Source: Lamellibrachia columna (taxonomy: Eukaryota > Annelida > Polychaeta > Sabellida > Siboglinidae). Taken from it: 64,000 nt of DNA. Shown here piece by piece: positions 22,318 through 33,149 of this stretch; position 1 is the first letter of the stretch; each line of letters starts with the position of its first letter. Location of the stretch: contig OY759271.1 of the NCBI GenBank assembly GCA_963662155.1, positions 15,909,084 through 15,973,083 of the forward strand, written 5' to 3'. A model generated the notes under the pieces. It worked only from the letters and a program-made list of their open reading frames with translations. It did not search any database and was not told the DNA's origin. A program made the translations under genes and the position numbers.

Positions 22318-23762
22318 AGGTCTACAATTTCGGGGTAGATGCCCCTAACTCGACAATATTCTACTCACATTGTATATGTGGCCTATTACACACAGTCATC
22401 ATCGAGTTGTGTTTGTGTAGGAGATCTAGACAGTTCCTATATTTTTGTAGCACTAGAATACTAGTTAAGTGTAGAATACTAGTTAAGCTAAAAGTATAAT
22501 AGTAAAAAGTTAATAATAAAATGTTCGTGTCGTTTAGGAAAAGTGGCACGCGCACAAATGTTCACGTTTAAAAAGAAGAGTCTCAGAGGCGCGGTGCTGT
22601 ATGTAAGAAAGCTGTCGCATTTAGTACAGAGCCTGGTGCGAAGGACCTCCAGTAGGTGAGCGAGTGGGCTGGTAGCGAGTCGCCAGTTCCGTCAGGTATG
22701 ATGCAGCCATACAGTGTAGGCTGCTGGACGTGACCAGGAGAAGTTTGTACTCGATGCAAAATTTTAAATGGCAAAATCGCTTCATCGACAGCAGGATTTT
22801 TCTAATGGTTATGAAGCAATAAACCAAAACAACAAATAAATATGAAAACGGCAGAAACATTTTTATGAGAGGTAGTCCGCAAAAATCCGGACATTTTGTA
22901 GAAAATTGGACAACGCCTGAAACACGAGAGATTTCATCTCACGCCTATGAAAACGTGAGATGGGTACCAAACGAGGGATGCTCCCATCAGAAAAGCATAC
23001 TTAATAGTCCTGTTAATATGGAAAAAAATATTTGGGTATGTTGACTTTAATTATACAAGCATGACAGTTGGCAGGCTGGTAGAGCATTTCTAAAATAAAT
23101 GTTTCAGCTATTGTCTCTGGTAGGCCAATGTACCGACACAGGTGAAACGAGTCCCCCGTTTTAGTTTTGGTCAATCGTCGGGCAGTGGAAAATACAATGA
23201 AGTGTTGTAGTCGGCTAATTTATGTTACAAATGATAATGGATTTAGGCCTTTTTAAAATAACGGCTATTTTCCCCACGTACTTTTGTTGTGTGCCAAATG
23301 TGACGCTTATATAATTAAAGTTGATTTGTCCAGGTTTGTCGATTCTCACATAGCCGACTCGATCTCTCTTTTGTCAACTGACCGTCTTGTGGTCGTGGAT
23401 ATGTGGGTGTATAGTTGATGGTGGAGGTCGTTTGTCTGTTCTGTTCTGCTTGCCGTTGCTCTCCGGATATCAGGTGGAGCAACTCCGCCAAGCTGTTCAC
23501 ATTTGTTGGTTTCATACACCCAGTGTGCAGTGATGCATCTGCAGCCGGCATTCAGTGCCGGGTCTAGTTTCCGCGCGTGTTCCGATCTTTCCGACGCCGT
23601 GCATGCATATTCTGCTACCGAGGAAGAGAGTGAATGTGATTGAACGCATCGTGGCTAGGCTAACTTTTAGAGCACTCTAAATATAAATTACCTTTTGTAT
23701 ATGAAAATTATCCCCACAACCTCCAATAACATTTTCATTAGGTACCAGATTCGAAGCTGCCG
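22318..23762. other. Intergenic region, no supported gene
   Basis: AT-rich with short overlapping frames only. A small direct repeat (tagaatactagttaag twice) lies near 22450-22490. Nothing else of note. Confidence 0.25.
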
Positions 23763-23860
23763 TGTGTGCGACAAACGGTGGCGCCACACCACGTTGCCTG
23801 GATAATCGTAGCCTCGATTATCCAGGCTCCGCGATGTGGCGCCACCGTTTGTCGCACACA
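23763..23860. repeat. Strong inverted repeat (46-bp arms, 6-nt loop)
   Basis: The left arm starts tgtgtgcgacaaacggtggc gccaca; the right arm, read in reverse complement, is the same for 26 bases. It then has an 8-nt mismatched bulge (ccacgttg versus tcgcggag), followed by 12 paired bases (gcctggataatcg and its complement) around the loop tagcct. This is far longer than expected by chance and typical of a foldback element or MITE. The word ggtggcgccaca recurs at 30024-30035 near a related taggataatcg. Confidence 0.9.
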
Positions 23861-23904
23861 TCACCGCCTGGACACAGAGTGGGGTTCTCATTGTGACGGA
23901 AATT

Positions 23905-23938
23905 ATGTATGCGCCCAGATTCTGGGCGCATACATAAG
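23905..23938. repeat. Short perfect palindrome
   Basis: The sequence ttatgtatgcgcccaga is followed at once by its reverse complement tctgggcgcatacataa: 17-bp arms with no loop. It sits about 45 bp to the right of the larger inverted repeat, so the two may be parts of one foldback element. Confidence 0.85.
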
Positions 23939-24010
23939 TAGCTAATTAAGCTCGACGATGACGCTGATTGGCTGCTGGCACTTCATCCGGTAACGCCTAC
24001 AGAAATACAA

Positions 24011-24356
24011 ATGGAGTCGCTACGAGTCGCACGTGCTATCGACATAGCAAGAGTCGTTAAATTTAGAATTTGCACTGTCACTGAGAAAAAAAAACAGTTT
24101 GCCTGCATCCAGAACATTACTGATGAACGTTATGTGATGGGAATACTTCCAACAGGGTACGGAGAAACCCTCATATGCACAATTCTCCCTCGTGTACTTT
24201 ATATGTTACCCGGAAATATCGGCTGGCACACGTTGACATGGTCACGGTGTTGCCTTTTAATTACAGTTGGTCATCGGAAGAAAGACTACTCACGATCGAT
24301 GGGCCTTGGACTTGGTGCAGTTCACCCGAAGCTGAGCGGTAGCACTATTGATACGG
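24011..24356 (+). pseudogene. RecQ-like DNA helicase pseudogene, exon 1 (altered Walker A)
   Basis: The first coding segment of an SF2 helicase of the RecQ type. After MESLRVARAIDIARVV it reads KKKQFACIQNITDERYVMGI LPTGYGET, which aligns with the RecQ motif I region (KxxQxExIxxIxxxxDVFxVLPTGYGKS/T). The invariant Walker A Lys is Glu here (GYGET), which would abolish ATP binding. The segment ends at ATACGG|gtaag, phase 1. RecQ helicases unwind DNA during repair, and many invertebrate genomes carry numerous transposon-spread RecQ-like copies. This locus looks like one of those decayed copies rather than the housekeeping gene. Confidence 0.7.
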
Positions 24357-25646
24357 GTAAGCCATTGTATTGATTTAAGTTTCATACATATAGCATGACT
24401 ATTACCTTAACGCAGATTTCTCATGTCACGCGTGGTTCATGTTTGCATTGCAATCAAGTTATTTATAAAAAAGGCACCTGAAAACATGTGAAAATAAATG
24501 TGATTTGGGGCTCTTATCCCCTTGTTTTTTTGTAAAGCATTATTTTAATAAATTGATTATATTTTATACAATTAAATCAAACCTGCATACGCCTATATTA
24601 CTTCCTAATTAGCTTACCTAGTACCTACATGGTACACCCATTTGGTATTGCAGTTACTAATATAATATGGTATTGATGTAGCTCTCAGCCAAAGATAGAC
24701 GTACCCCCTCATAAATGTAACGCGAATAACCAAAGTAGCAAATTTTTCCTCTCTGTACTCTGTTTCTTGTATGTAAACATAACCAGTTATTTTCCCATGC
24801 TGACTGATATATGGGTCAATCCGTGTCAAATCGACCAGTTATCAGGAAATTTTAAAAGTTGATGCCTCAGAATTTGCTTAAATTTTAACCGATGATTAGT
24901 AGCTATGTTTGAGCACTTCAGCAAAAGAAATAAGCATTTACATGCAAATTATATATATAATGTGGAAGTGTCCAAAAACGCACCCACAAATGGACAATGG
25001 CCTGAACTTGCAACTAGTACACAATTTTGCTGACCAGAGAAAAGATGAGCACTTCTTTATGGCTTCTGGGGCATTCAATTTGAAGAAACTTAACTGTCAG
25101 TTTTTTTGTAATGTATCTCATCTGAATGCACCTCACTTTGCAACTTCAATTCTAATTTAATTTTTTTTTTCTTATTTGTTTCAGTTCAGATTTACATTTG
25201 TTCCTGAAATGTAGAAATAAAGGTTACATTAATCTTAATTATACCATGCTCAAATGTGCCTTTTTTTTCATTCATTGGTGTGTGCCATTTTTGCATACAT
25301 ATGTGCCTTTTTGTGGGGAGATCCATATAACGCATATGTAATTGTAATTGAAACAGGACTAGTGTAATTCAAATGAAACGTAATTGATTTGATTTTGTGT
25401 AATTGTATGCAGCCTTGGCCATGTTTATAATATATATTATAAAAAATATTAACATGGTATTATAAACGTGCACGCACTGTATATGCATGACAGCTGCATA
25501 GTGAATTTGTACTTGCCCGGTGACAAAAGCAACTACTGTGTCAATAGTTTTTGTCTGCTTATTGACATAATACTTCAGTCAGCAGCCTAGATACTGATAT
25601 ATTATTTTAATAGCATCTTCTGAATATGACAATTTTGATCTTTCAG
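24357..25646. other. Intron 1 of the RecQ-like pseudogene
   Basis: AT-rich, bounded by gtaagc and tttcag. It contains a short AT-rich palindrome (tataatatatattataaaaaatatt) near 25425. No other gene is seen. Confidence 0.4.
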
Positions 25647-25801
25647 AGACAAGGGAAAGGGTGAAATGGGGACTTTCCAGTTATGCTACCGAGTCCCAAA
25701 GCATTGTTTGCAGGACAGTGGAGGGCTATCATGTCAGGTGAGGTTTTTCAGGAGAGACTACATACAATTGTAGTTGCTGAGGCTCACTGCATTACCGAAT
25801 G
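25647..25801 (+). pseudogene. RecQ-like DNA helicase pseudogene, exon 2 (altered DEAH box)
   Basis: After an acceptor (gatctttcag) the text ETRERVKWG joins in phase 1 to exon 1. A one-base frameshift near 25670 leads into FPVMLPSPKALFAGQWRAIM, then SGEVFQERLHTIVVAEAHCI TEW. This matches the family's 'FGSPESLLxxxWRxxLLSxxYxxRLxxxxVDEAHCIxxWG'. The motif II Asp is Ala (VAEAHC instead of VDEAHC), removing the Mg/ATP ligand. It ends at GAATG|gtaatt, phase 2. Confidence 0.75.
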
Positions 25802-27044
25802 GTAATTGAAACTTTCATAATTATATCAGCAGCAGTATCATACTACCATTTCTTTGAACCACAATGTATTAATAAAAACACTAACTATGCAATTCCTCAT
25901 TGTTTTTCATACATTAATAATTAAGTTTACATTATTTTAATTTATATTTTTTACAATGTTCATTATATTGATATAACTACTAAATGGGATATTACTGTCA
26001 TGATAGAGAACTTTAGTTCCACAACTTACAATTAAAAGCAAATACAAAATATTAAGGTTGGCCCATGCCAAACTTGGCGTTGTGTTTGTGCACATGAATG
26101 TGTATCATTTGTCATGCTTATTAACATCGATGCAAAGTTTCACTGAGAACTTGATTTTCAATGAAAATCATTCACAAATCATAACCCCTGTAAAAGTCTG
26201 ATTTAACTGTACTCTACATAGACAATTATGAAAAAAGCATAACAATTATGGCAAGTATTACTTGATAACAAGATCTGTTTTTAATAATTTAATTCCTGTA
26301 TGCCACCAACTTAACACATTGGGCACTTGTTATGTTGTACACACATAAAATATGATAAATTATGATGTTCTGATGTAAAACAATACACATGAATAATAAT
26401 ATTGCTCAACATGCCTAATTAAATAAGAAATAACAATGGATCAGTATTGCTTTCCACAACACAACAATGTAGCAACTGAAATCCATTTCACAGATATTTA
26501 CTAACAATAATAGTCCCTGTAACAGGGTTTGGTGGCAGTTGCAGATGAGCAACGTTTTTGGCTTCTCCAAATACTTAGTGTATTAGTGGTGTACATGTGG
26601 CATTGTTGTTCCAAAATTTGTCTTTGTTTCCTGCTGAACGTGACAACTCACATTTGTCATGCCCCAACAATACACAAAACACACTTCAGTTACCTATGCC
26701 ATCCCCTAGTCAATTTACTATGCTAATGCTAACAACGGCTAATTTAAAACATGTCATTAACTTGAAAATTCAACGACTGTGACAGGGCTGCTTTTAAAGT
26801 AGGCAATTATTAATGGTGGCCAATTTGTGCATGTTTTTGTTTGATTAAATTACATTATAAACATGTTTTGGTTGTCTACTGTCTGCAACACCTATAAGTT
26901 TCAATCAGTCAGATCTTGTTTGGGCTGATTGTACACATTTGTAAATTTATCACACTTTGACCTGTGACAATGAACAATATTGATATCCATCAATATTGAT
27001 ATTCATCTGTTACATAATGTAACAATGGGTACTAGAACTAGACA

Positions 27045-27535
27045 AGGATATAGATACGCTTGAACGCATACAAAGGAGAGCAACTAAAATGATTCCAGAA
27101 CTGAGAGACCTTAGTTATGAAGAACGCCTGAAAGAATGTGGTTTAACAACTCTAGAGACAAGGAGGTTAAGAGGAGATCAGATTGAAGTTTTTAAGATAT
27201 TGAATGGGTATGAAAATATTGATAGAAATATGTTTTTCTCACTCAAGAAGGATAGCAGAACTAGAGGACATGAGGTAAAATTAGTAAAGGATCAATGTAG
27301 ATTGGACATCAGGAAGCACTCGTTCTCACAGAGGACAATAAATGAATGGAACAAATTGTCTACAGATTGTGTAACTGCTAGCAGCGTGAATATGTTTAAA
27401 AACAAGGTTGACACATATCTCAGGAGGGCGGGTTATAAGTATATGAACATTGTTGGACTCTTGATAAGCCAGTGGCTTCCTTTTCCACTTGCCATCTGGG
27501 CCTTTGGCTTGGATGGCAAATCTTGTTAACTTCCT
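27045..27535 (+). mobile_element. LINE-A (subfamily A1) 3' end, long open frame
   Basis: Starts at gatatagatacgcttgaacg and is open for 146 codons: [70 protein letters not shown]. It then enters the 3' tail with the terminal hairpin (acttgccatctgggcctttg gcttggatggcaaatcttgt). It is a well-preserved, relatively young 3' end inserted in the intron of the RecQ-like pseudogene. Confidence 0.9.
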
Positions 27536-27617
27536 ATGACCATACCTTGTAGTAAATAGTGCATATGGTAGTAACTACTAATTTAATTATTTTACATTCC
27601 TATTCCTGTTATTGTAG

Positions 27618-27699
27618 GGCCAGTGACTTCCATGAAGATTATGTGCTGCAACAGTTACTCCAGCCAAGAGGATCGACATCCAGAATGAACTTTGCATGA
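27618..27699 (+). pseudogene. RecQ-like DNA helicase pseudogene, exon 3 fragment
   Basis: After tattgtag the frame completes the split Trp and reads ASDFHEDYVLQQLLQ, the counterpart of RecQ 'WGxDFRPDYxxLxxLR'. It then runs into a stop at 27697-27699. Phase 2 matches the end of exon 2. A LINE-A copy sits in the intron about 80 bp upstream. Confidence 0.55.
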
Positions 27700-30084
27700 C
27701 AGCTTCACTAGAAATTTTGGCATGTCTAGATCAGCCAAATATTGTATATCAGGCTGTGAAATCCTCACATTACACATGCATGGATTTACGAAACAGTGAA
27801 CTGTGAATATGCCGACAATGTCATATAGACTTATGCACTTTGCTGCAATGAGCCTATAATGTCCTGTGAACATTGACATGGATTGGATATATGAAACAGT
27901 GAACTGTGAATATTGCTGTATTGTACTATTTTTATGGTCTTCTTATAGTTCCTTTCATGACGGGCTGATGCCAACTTTGGGTATTGTCTTTTTCCGTGTC
28001 TTCATATCAGCCTACAGTGAACAATAAATAAACATTACTTCATGTTGAAGTACAGGATATTATTTCTTGACACAGTGAAATATGAATATTGATGTACTGG
28101 GCCTGTGGTGTACTATAAACCAGTTTTGACATTGGACTATAAATATTGTTGCATTATGCATGCAGGAAATTACAAAATGTATAATAAATTGTGTTTTTTC
28201 AAACAATTATTTCCATATGCAATAATATATTGGTGTTCTTTATAATTATACTGTAAACACTACACATTCTACATATTTTGCCTGTCGTGTATTTGGTTTG
28301 TTGATGTTCTAATATGTAGTGTGTGAATTGTAATATCCACAATCGGTTTAATTAAAAAGTGTGTATTTTTGTTGAAATTGAAAGAATTTACTTTAGTTGT
28401 TCATTCTTGGTGGCTGTGCTGATTCTGCCTCATGACAGGAATGCAGGCTCATTTGTTCCGGCAGGCAACTTTGCACTTTGCATCACATTTGATTTATGTA
28501 TATGCTGATGTTTTATAAACTAACTTATTCTACCTATTTCTTTAACTAATTTAAGCACCTAATTTATTTTAGTCATTTAATTTATTCCTTTTATCTATTT
28601 TCACTCATTTTAATGTATTTTACTTATATATGTACAACTCAAGCCTTATATAGTACAACTAGAGCCTTTGAGCAGGTGTTTCACCTGGATACATGGCATG
28701 TTATAAATGTTTAATAATAATAAATCTGGTAGGGCTCAAAATAGTGGATATCCAAAATAGTAAACCCTGTGCGAGTCAATGCCGATCATGGGCTTGCCTT
28801 CCATCCTCTTGCCGATTACATGATAAAGTTATGAAATTTTAACAAAGGTGAAAATTTTTATTTTTTAGCATTTCAATTTTTACTAAGTAATTTAATTGTG
28901 GAGTTGTAGTGGATACTAGGTAGGCTTGAACTTGAAAACAGACAAGCAAAAACATTTTATTGAGGAGGCATCTTTAAGTATACATAATTCAGTCTCCAAA
29001 AGATCACATTGTAGTAAAGTTAATTGCGTACACCATTTGCCCAGTACATTTGTAAACACCACTGTCGTGCATAATTATTTATGGCTAAAATAGGTAATTT
29101 ATCAATGTAAATATGTCAATGGAGGTCAAATAATCAGGTTAGTGTTATGGTTAACAATTACAACCTCTATTGACATGATATCACCATAATCCATACTTAA
29201 TTAAAAATAAATAGATCATTAACATACGTAATTCAGTAACACGTAAAGTCAATAATGGGTATTAAGGTCAATGTGTATAATTATACATTCTACCTTACAC
29301 TCCTCGCTCAGCTTACTGATCTCAAAAGTCATACATGATTACTTAATCAGGGTATTTTTAACATAAATAGGTCAACGGTCATTGTAGGTCAAGGAAGTAG
29401 GTCACTGCAAAGATATGTCAAGTTCACACATTATTAGGTCTTAAAACTTGTTATTCCACCTCAATATCTTCATTACCCCATTAGTACGGATTATGCCGTT
29501 TGCCCTTACATTCAGTGGCAGTGTAGCCCACAAACATCCAGATCACAAGATATGGACTCTAATCCTAGTGTAAAAAAATGCCCCTTTTTATGATACTAAA
29601 AAAGTTCGCAAATAATAAATATTAAACAAAATCAAAAAAGGGTTATACACTGCACAACATGCTTTATCACACCGAAATGTTTAAATGATTTGAAAATGTT
29701 TGCGTCCGTCTCCATTTGACACGCATCCTCACGCATCCTGTCTAAAAATAGGACTGCGAACTATTGAGAAAACTCAGATAATAAGCCTTTCATAAGGTAA
29801 GCCCAGAACTGGTCACAAGATCACGAAAACGCGGCAATACGTCAGATTACTTCAAAGATTGATGACGCCATAATTTTTGTGTATACAAGTGGTGCCACCT
29901 AACGACGGTAACAGTCAAAACATGCTTCTGTTGCCAGACGGTATTCTCGGCGGATTCACGAAGCCGAGAGAGAGTCGGATAAGCGAGACTAGGATAATCG
30001 ATGCTAGATGCTGTATACCACGATGGTGGCGCCACATGATGGACTGCTGGGTGCTGAGCATTATATGGATTTGTGACGTCCAGC
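27700..30084. other. AT-rich intergenic region with short dispersed repeats
   Basis: No gene recognised. Between 27780 and 28170 the word acagtgaactgtgaatat recurs imperfectly (27797, 27898, 28073 variants). 29877-30045 contains ggtgccacc and ggtggcgccaca in inverted relation, with attctcggcggattcacgaa gccgagag between; it may be a small foldback element related to the hairpin at 23763. Confidence 0.35.
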
Positions 30085-30088
30085 GTCT

Positions 30089-30544
30089 GGGCACGGACCA
30101 CAGTCACTTTTCCCATAGACGACCATTATAACATTCTTGCGCCTACATTGAAAATTTATCCTACAATTTTTTTTTTAAATTCACAGAAAATGACAGACCC
30201 ACTAAGACACCTGGTGTGCGAAATTCGTGAAAATGACATACCTCCTTTTCGCACAAATTGCTTCAAAGCATGAGGCCCGTGCATTTCTGCCATGAAATTC
30301 CCCGGTTTCTCAAATATGAGTACATCCTGCCTAACAGCCACTGTGTCATTACGCAACTGGTATACCTACTGACAAATGGCATCATTTCAAAGCTTAGATG
30401 CTACTGTGCACAAAAACATCACTTCTACTCACTCATACACACAATTTCTGCTCTCACAAATAAACCCTATCTGCACAATGAATTTTCTCCTTGGGACTCT
30501 TTATGTATGTAATGGCGGATGGATTCTGACTGTGGTCCGTGCCC
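30089..30544 (+). mobile_element. Left 456-bp terminal repeat / MITE copy with 18-bp TIRs
   Basis: Begins GGGCACGGACCACAGTCA and ends with the exact reverse complement of those 18 bases. The interior is non-coding (AT-rich, with a t-run at about 30167). It is essentially identical to 32586-33040, differing by one t in the homopolymer, so both copies are young or recently homogenised. Confidence 0.9.
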
Positions 30545-32585
30545 TAATTAATTTCCGACATATCACAAACCATCACGAAAGTTATACCAAATCGAAGAAA
30601 AACCTTTATCTCGATAAATCACAGAAGGAAATCCACATCGCAATGCAACACATTAATTGATATGTCACCGAGACATGCCCCCGTATGTGAGGGGAAGAAT
30701 TTCAAGTGGGCTGAGTTGCACATATGCACTTTAGTCATAAAGCCCACACTGCTTGCTGTGCCAGAGATATAGAAAATCTTACAAGTGTTTCACAAAATAT
30801 GGGGTATTTTCATCAATACAACACTAAAATTGTCAACTAATTTTTTATTAAAATATTTTTTTTATTTTTTTTTAATATGCACTGTTTTTGGGCAAAAAGC
30901 AGGCATTTCTGTGTATTTCACAACATTGATAGGTAATATTGAGCGTTCAAACTACAACGAATAAAGGTATGTGTGAAAACAAGCTATATATCTGACAAGT
31001 TTTCATGTGAACATTTGGCATTTCTGACACGGATGACCCAATTTCAAGTCACTGAAGGTGCCAACTGCCTGTCAACGAGATAGAATGGAATGCTGCCTGT
31101 TTGGGGCTTTTGAGTGTCTCCTGTTGCAACTACAGTGACGATAAGCCTACTTTTTGCTCAGATTTCAACTACAGGGGGTTGTAAATTCTATTCAGAATCT
31201 ACATTGGGGTATTTTCTCAGCCAATAGCTGTGCAGCATGACAGACAAGTGGTCTACCCCACTAAAATTATGGCCATTGCTTAAATGTCAGTTGGACAGAT
31301 TGCTCCCAGATCAGTCAGATAGGAAAAGTTTTTGACTCTGATACAGATATCAGCATGGAGAAGAAAAGTGAAGGTGTGGCGAAGTTCCAAATAGCCAACA
31401 ATGAGAGGAGATGTGGCTTTCAGAAGGGGCACACTGTGCCAGGATATTGTGGTTCTACACATACAGAATAAATTGTGCACCTTGGGGGCTTCACTTTGAA
31501 GGAGAGGATTTTATGTGACCTGTCCAGGGCATGATAACTGCACAGCAACATTGACATTGGATTGCTATGGAGGTGACTGCAAGATATGCAGGTACTCCTC
31601 TATAGCCTGCTCAGGTGGGAAAGGAAACTGGTGGACAAAATCAATGTACCTGCAGACAGGTACTCTCCACTATCTCAACGTGACCAGTAGAGACAGGATT
31701 ACACCGAGAAAGATTCTGCAACTAAGATAAGGGGGAAATGCACAAGCGTTAACAAAACTGTGTCTTAACACAAACCGAAATGATGGCCTGAACAGAGGGT
31801 TGAGTGCTTCTCTACCAAAAAATGTGAACTTCAGTCGCAATGTCAAGGGATGTGCCTGTGCAGCCATTGACAGGCTGAATTATGGAGTGGGGGACTCTCT
31901 ACTGTGGAAATTGGAGACAAGCAAAGCTTCTATTAGTAAAGGTGGAAGTGTGCCACACACTCCCCCCACATGTATGTGAGGGGAGTTCAAGAGAGGATTA
32001 CCTCATAGCAGCCCTGCGAGCACAACGAAGCATGGACACACAGACAGACAGGCAAGCAGCTGAGCATGCAAAAACACACAAACTGGTGAGTAATGATAAG
32101 ACTGGCTTAATTAATTCTTTGATTTGTCTCTCACCTGTTCAACTGCACAATTTCTAAATACACTGAGGGTAATGACCATGACCAAAACAATGCTGCTCTC
32201 TCACACACTGTCTTCTATTGTTGTTTACATGCAGTGGCTCCAGTATCATATGCTGTGGATTAACACACAAGCTGACATTGCAAATATGGCTACAACTTAG
32301 ATGTCTAGGAATCTTTGATAAATTATGGTGTAGCATATACATTAATCTATGTACAAGAACTGTCTTCCATTTCCCAGCTGGAAATTTCACACATGACACC
32401 ATACTGGGCTAGCTAGCCTATACAATATGCTTTAAAACACCCAGTCCATAACATGCAACTGTCATTTCTTGACAAGACAGTGTTAAACTTGATTCTCCAC
32501 CTATATTTTCTCACAAAAAATGTCATCCATGCTTGTTTTACCACGATGCGTTGCCTTGGTAACAAGCCAGTCAAAATTTCATATT
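30545..32585 (+). mobile_element. Internal region of the composite element with decayed transposon ORF
   Basis: About 2.0 kb between the two identical repeats. The plus strand carries a broken reading text: KFQIANNERRCGFQKGHTVP GYCG (about 31370-31450), a Cys-rich LDCYGGDCKICR with WWTKSMYLQTG (31560-31670), then [31 protein letters not shown] (31812-31905). Stops and frame changes separate these. The PKNxNFSRNxKG text resembles proteins encoded by large DNA transposons of invertebrates, but I cannot name the superfamily with confidence. Confidence 0.45.
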
Positions 32586-33040
32586 GGGCACGGACCACAG
32601 TCACTTTTCCCATAGACGACCATTATAACATTCTTGCGCCTACATTGAAAATTTATCCTACAATTTTTTTTTAAATTCACAGAAAATGACAGACCCACTA
32701 AGACACCTGGTGTGCGAAATTCGTGAAAATGACATACCTCCTTTTCGCACAAATTGCTTCAAAGCATGAGGCCCGTGCATTTCTGCCATGAAATTCCCCG
32801 GTTTCTCAAATATGAGTACATCCTGCCTAACAGCCACTGTGTCATTACGCAACTGGTATACCTACTGACAAATGGCATCATTTCAAAGCTTAGATGCTAC
32901 TGTGCACAAAAACATCACTTCTACTCACTCATACACACAATTTCTGCTCTCACAAATAAACCCTATCTGCACAATGAATTTTCTCCTTGGGACTCTTTAT
33001 GTATGTAATGGCGGATGGATTCTGACTGTGGTCCGTGCCC
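32586..33040 (+). mobile_element. Right 455-bp terminal repeat / MITE copy with 18-bp TIRs
   Basis: Second copy of the 30089-30544 repeat, in the same orientation, with identical 18-bp inverted termini. The base pairs just outside the pair of repeats are GTCT on the left (30085-30088) and GTCT on the right (33041-33044). No matching duplication is seen at the inner borders (taattaat, tcatatt). Confidence 0.9.
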
Positions 33041-33149
33041 GTCTCAAGTTATTAACTTCAGACAGCCCATTCTTAGACAAACGCAGGAGTGTTTGTGCGC
33101 ATGCGCCATGGGTAATTTATATAGTAATTAACAATTTAGTTTCTAACTT

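Noticed and set aside
30089..33040. LTR retrotransposon interpretation of the composite element
   Set aside because: No tRNA primer-binding site after the left repeat, no polypurine tract before the right repeat, no gag/RT/integrase text, and 18-bp TIRs at each repeat end are atypical for LTRs. Kept as a composite element of unknown type.
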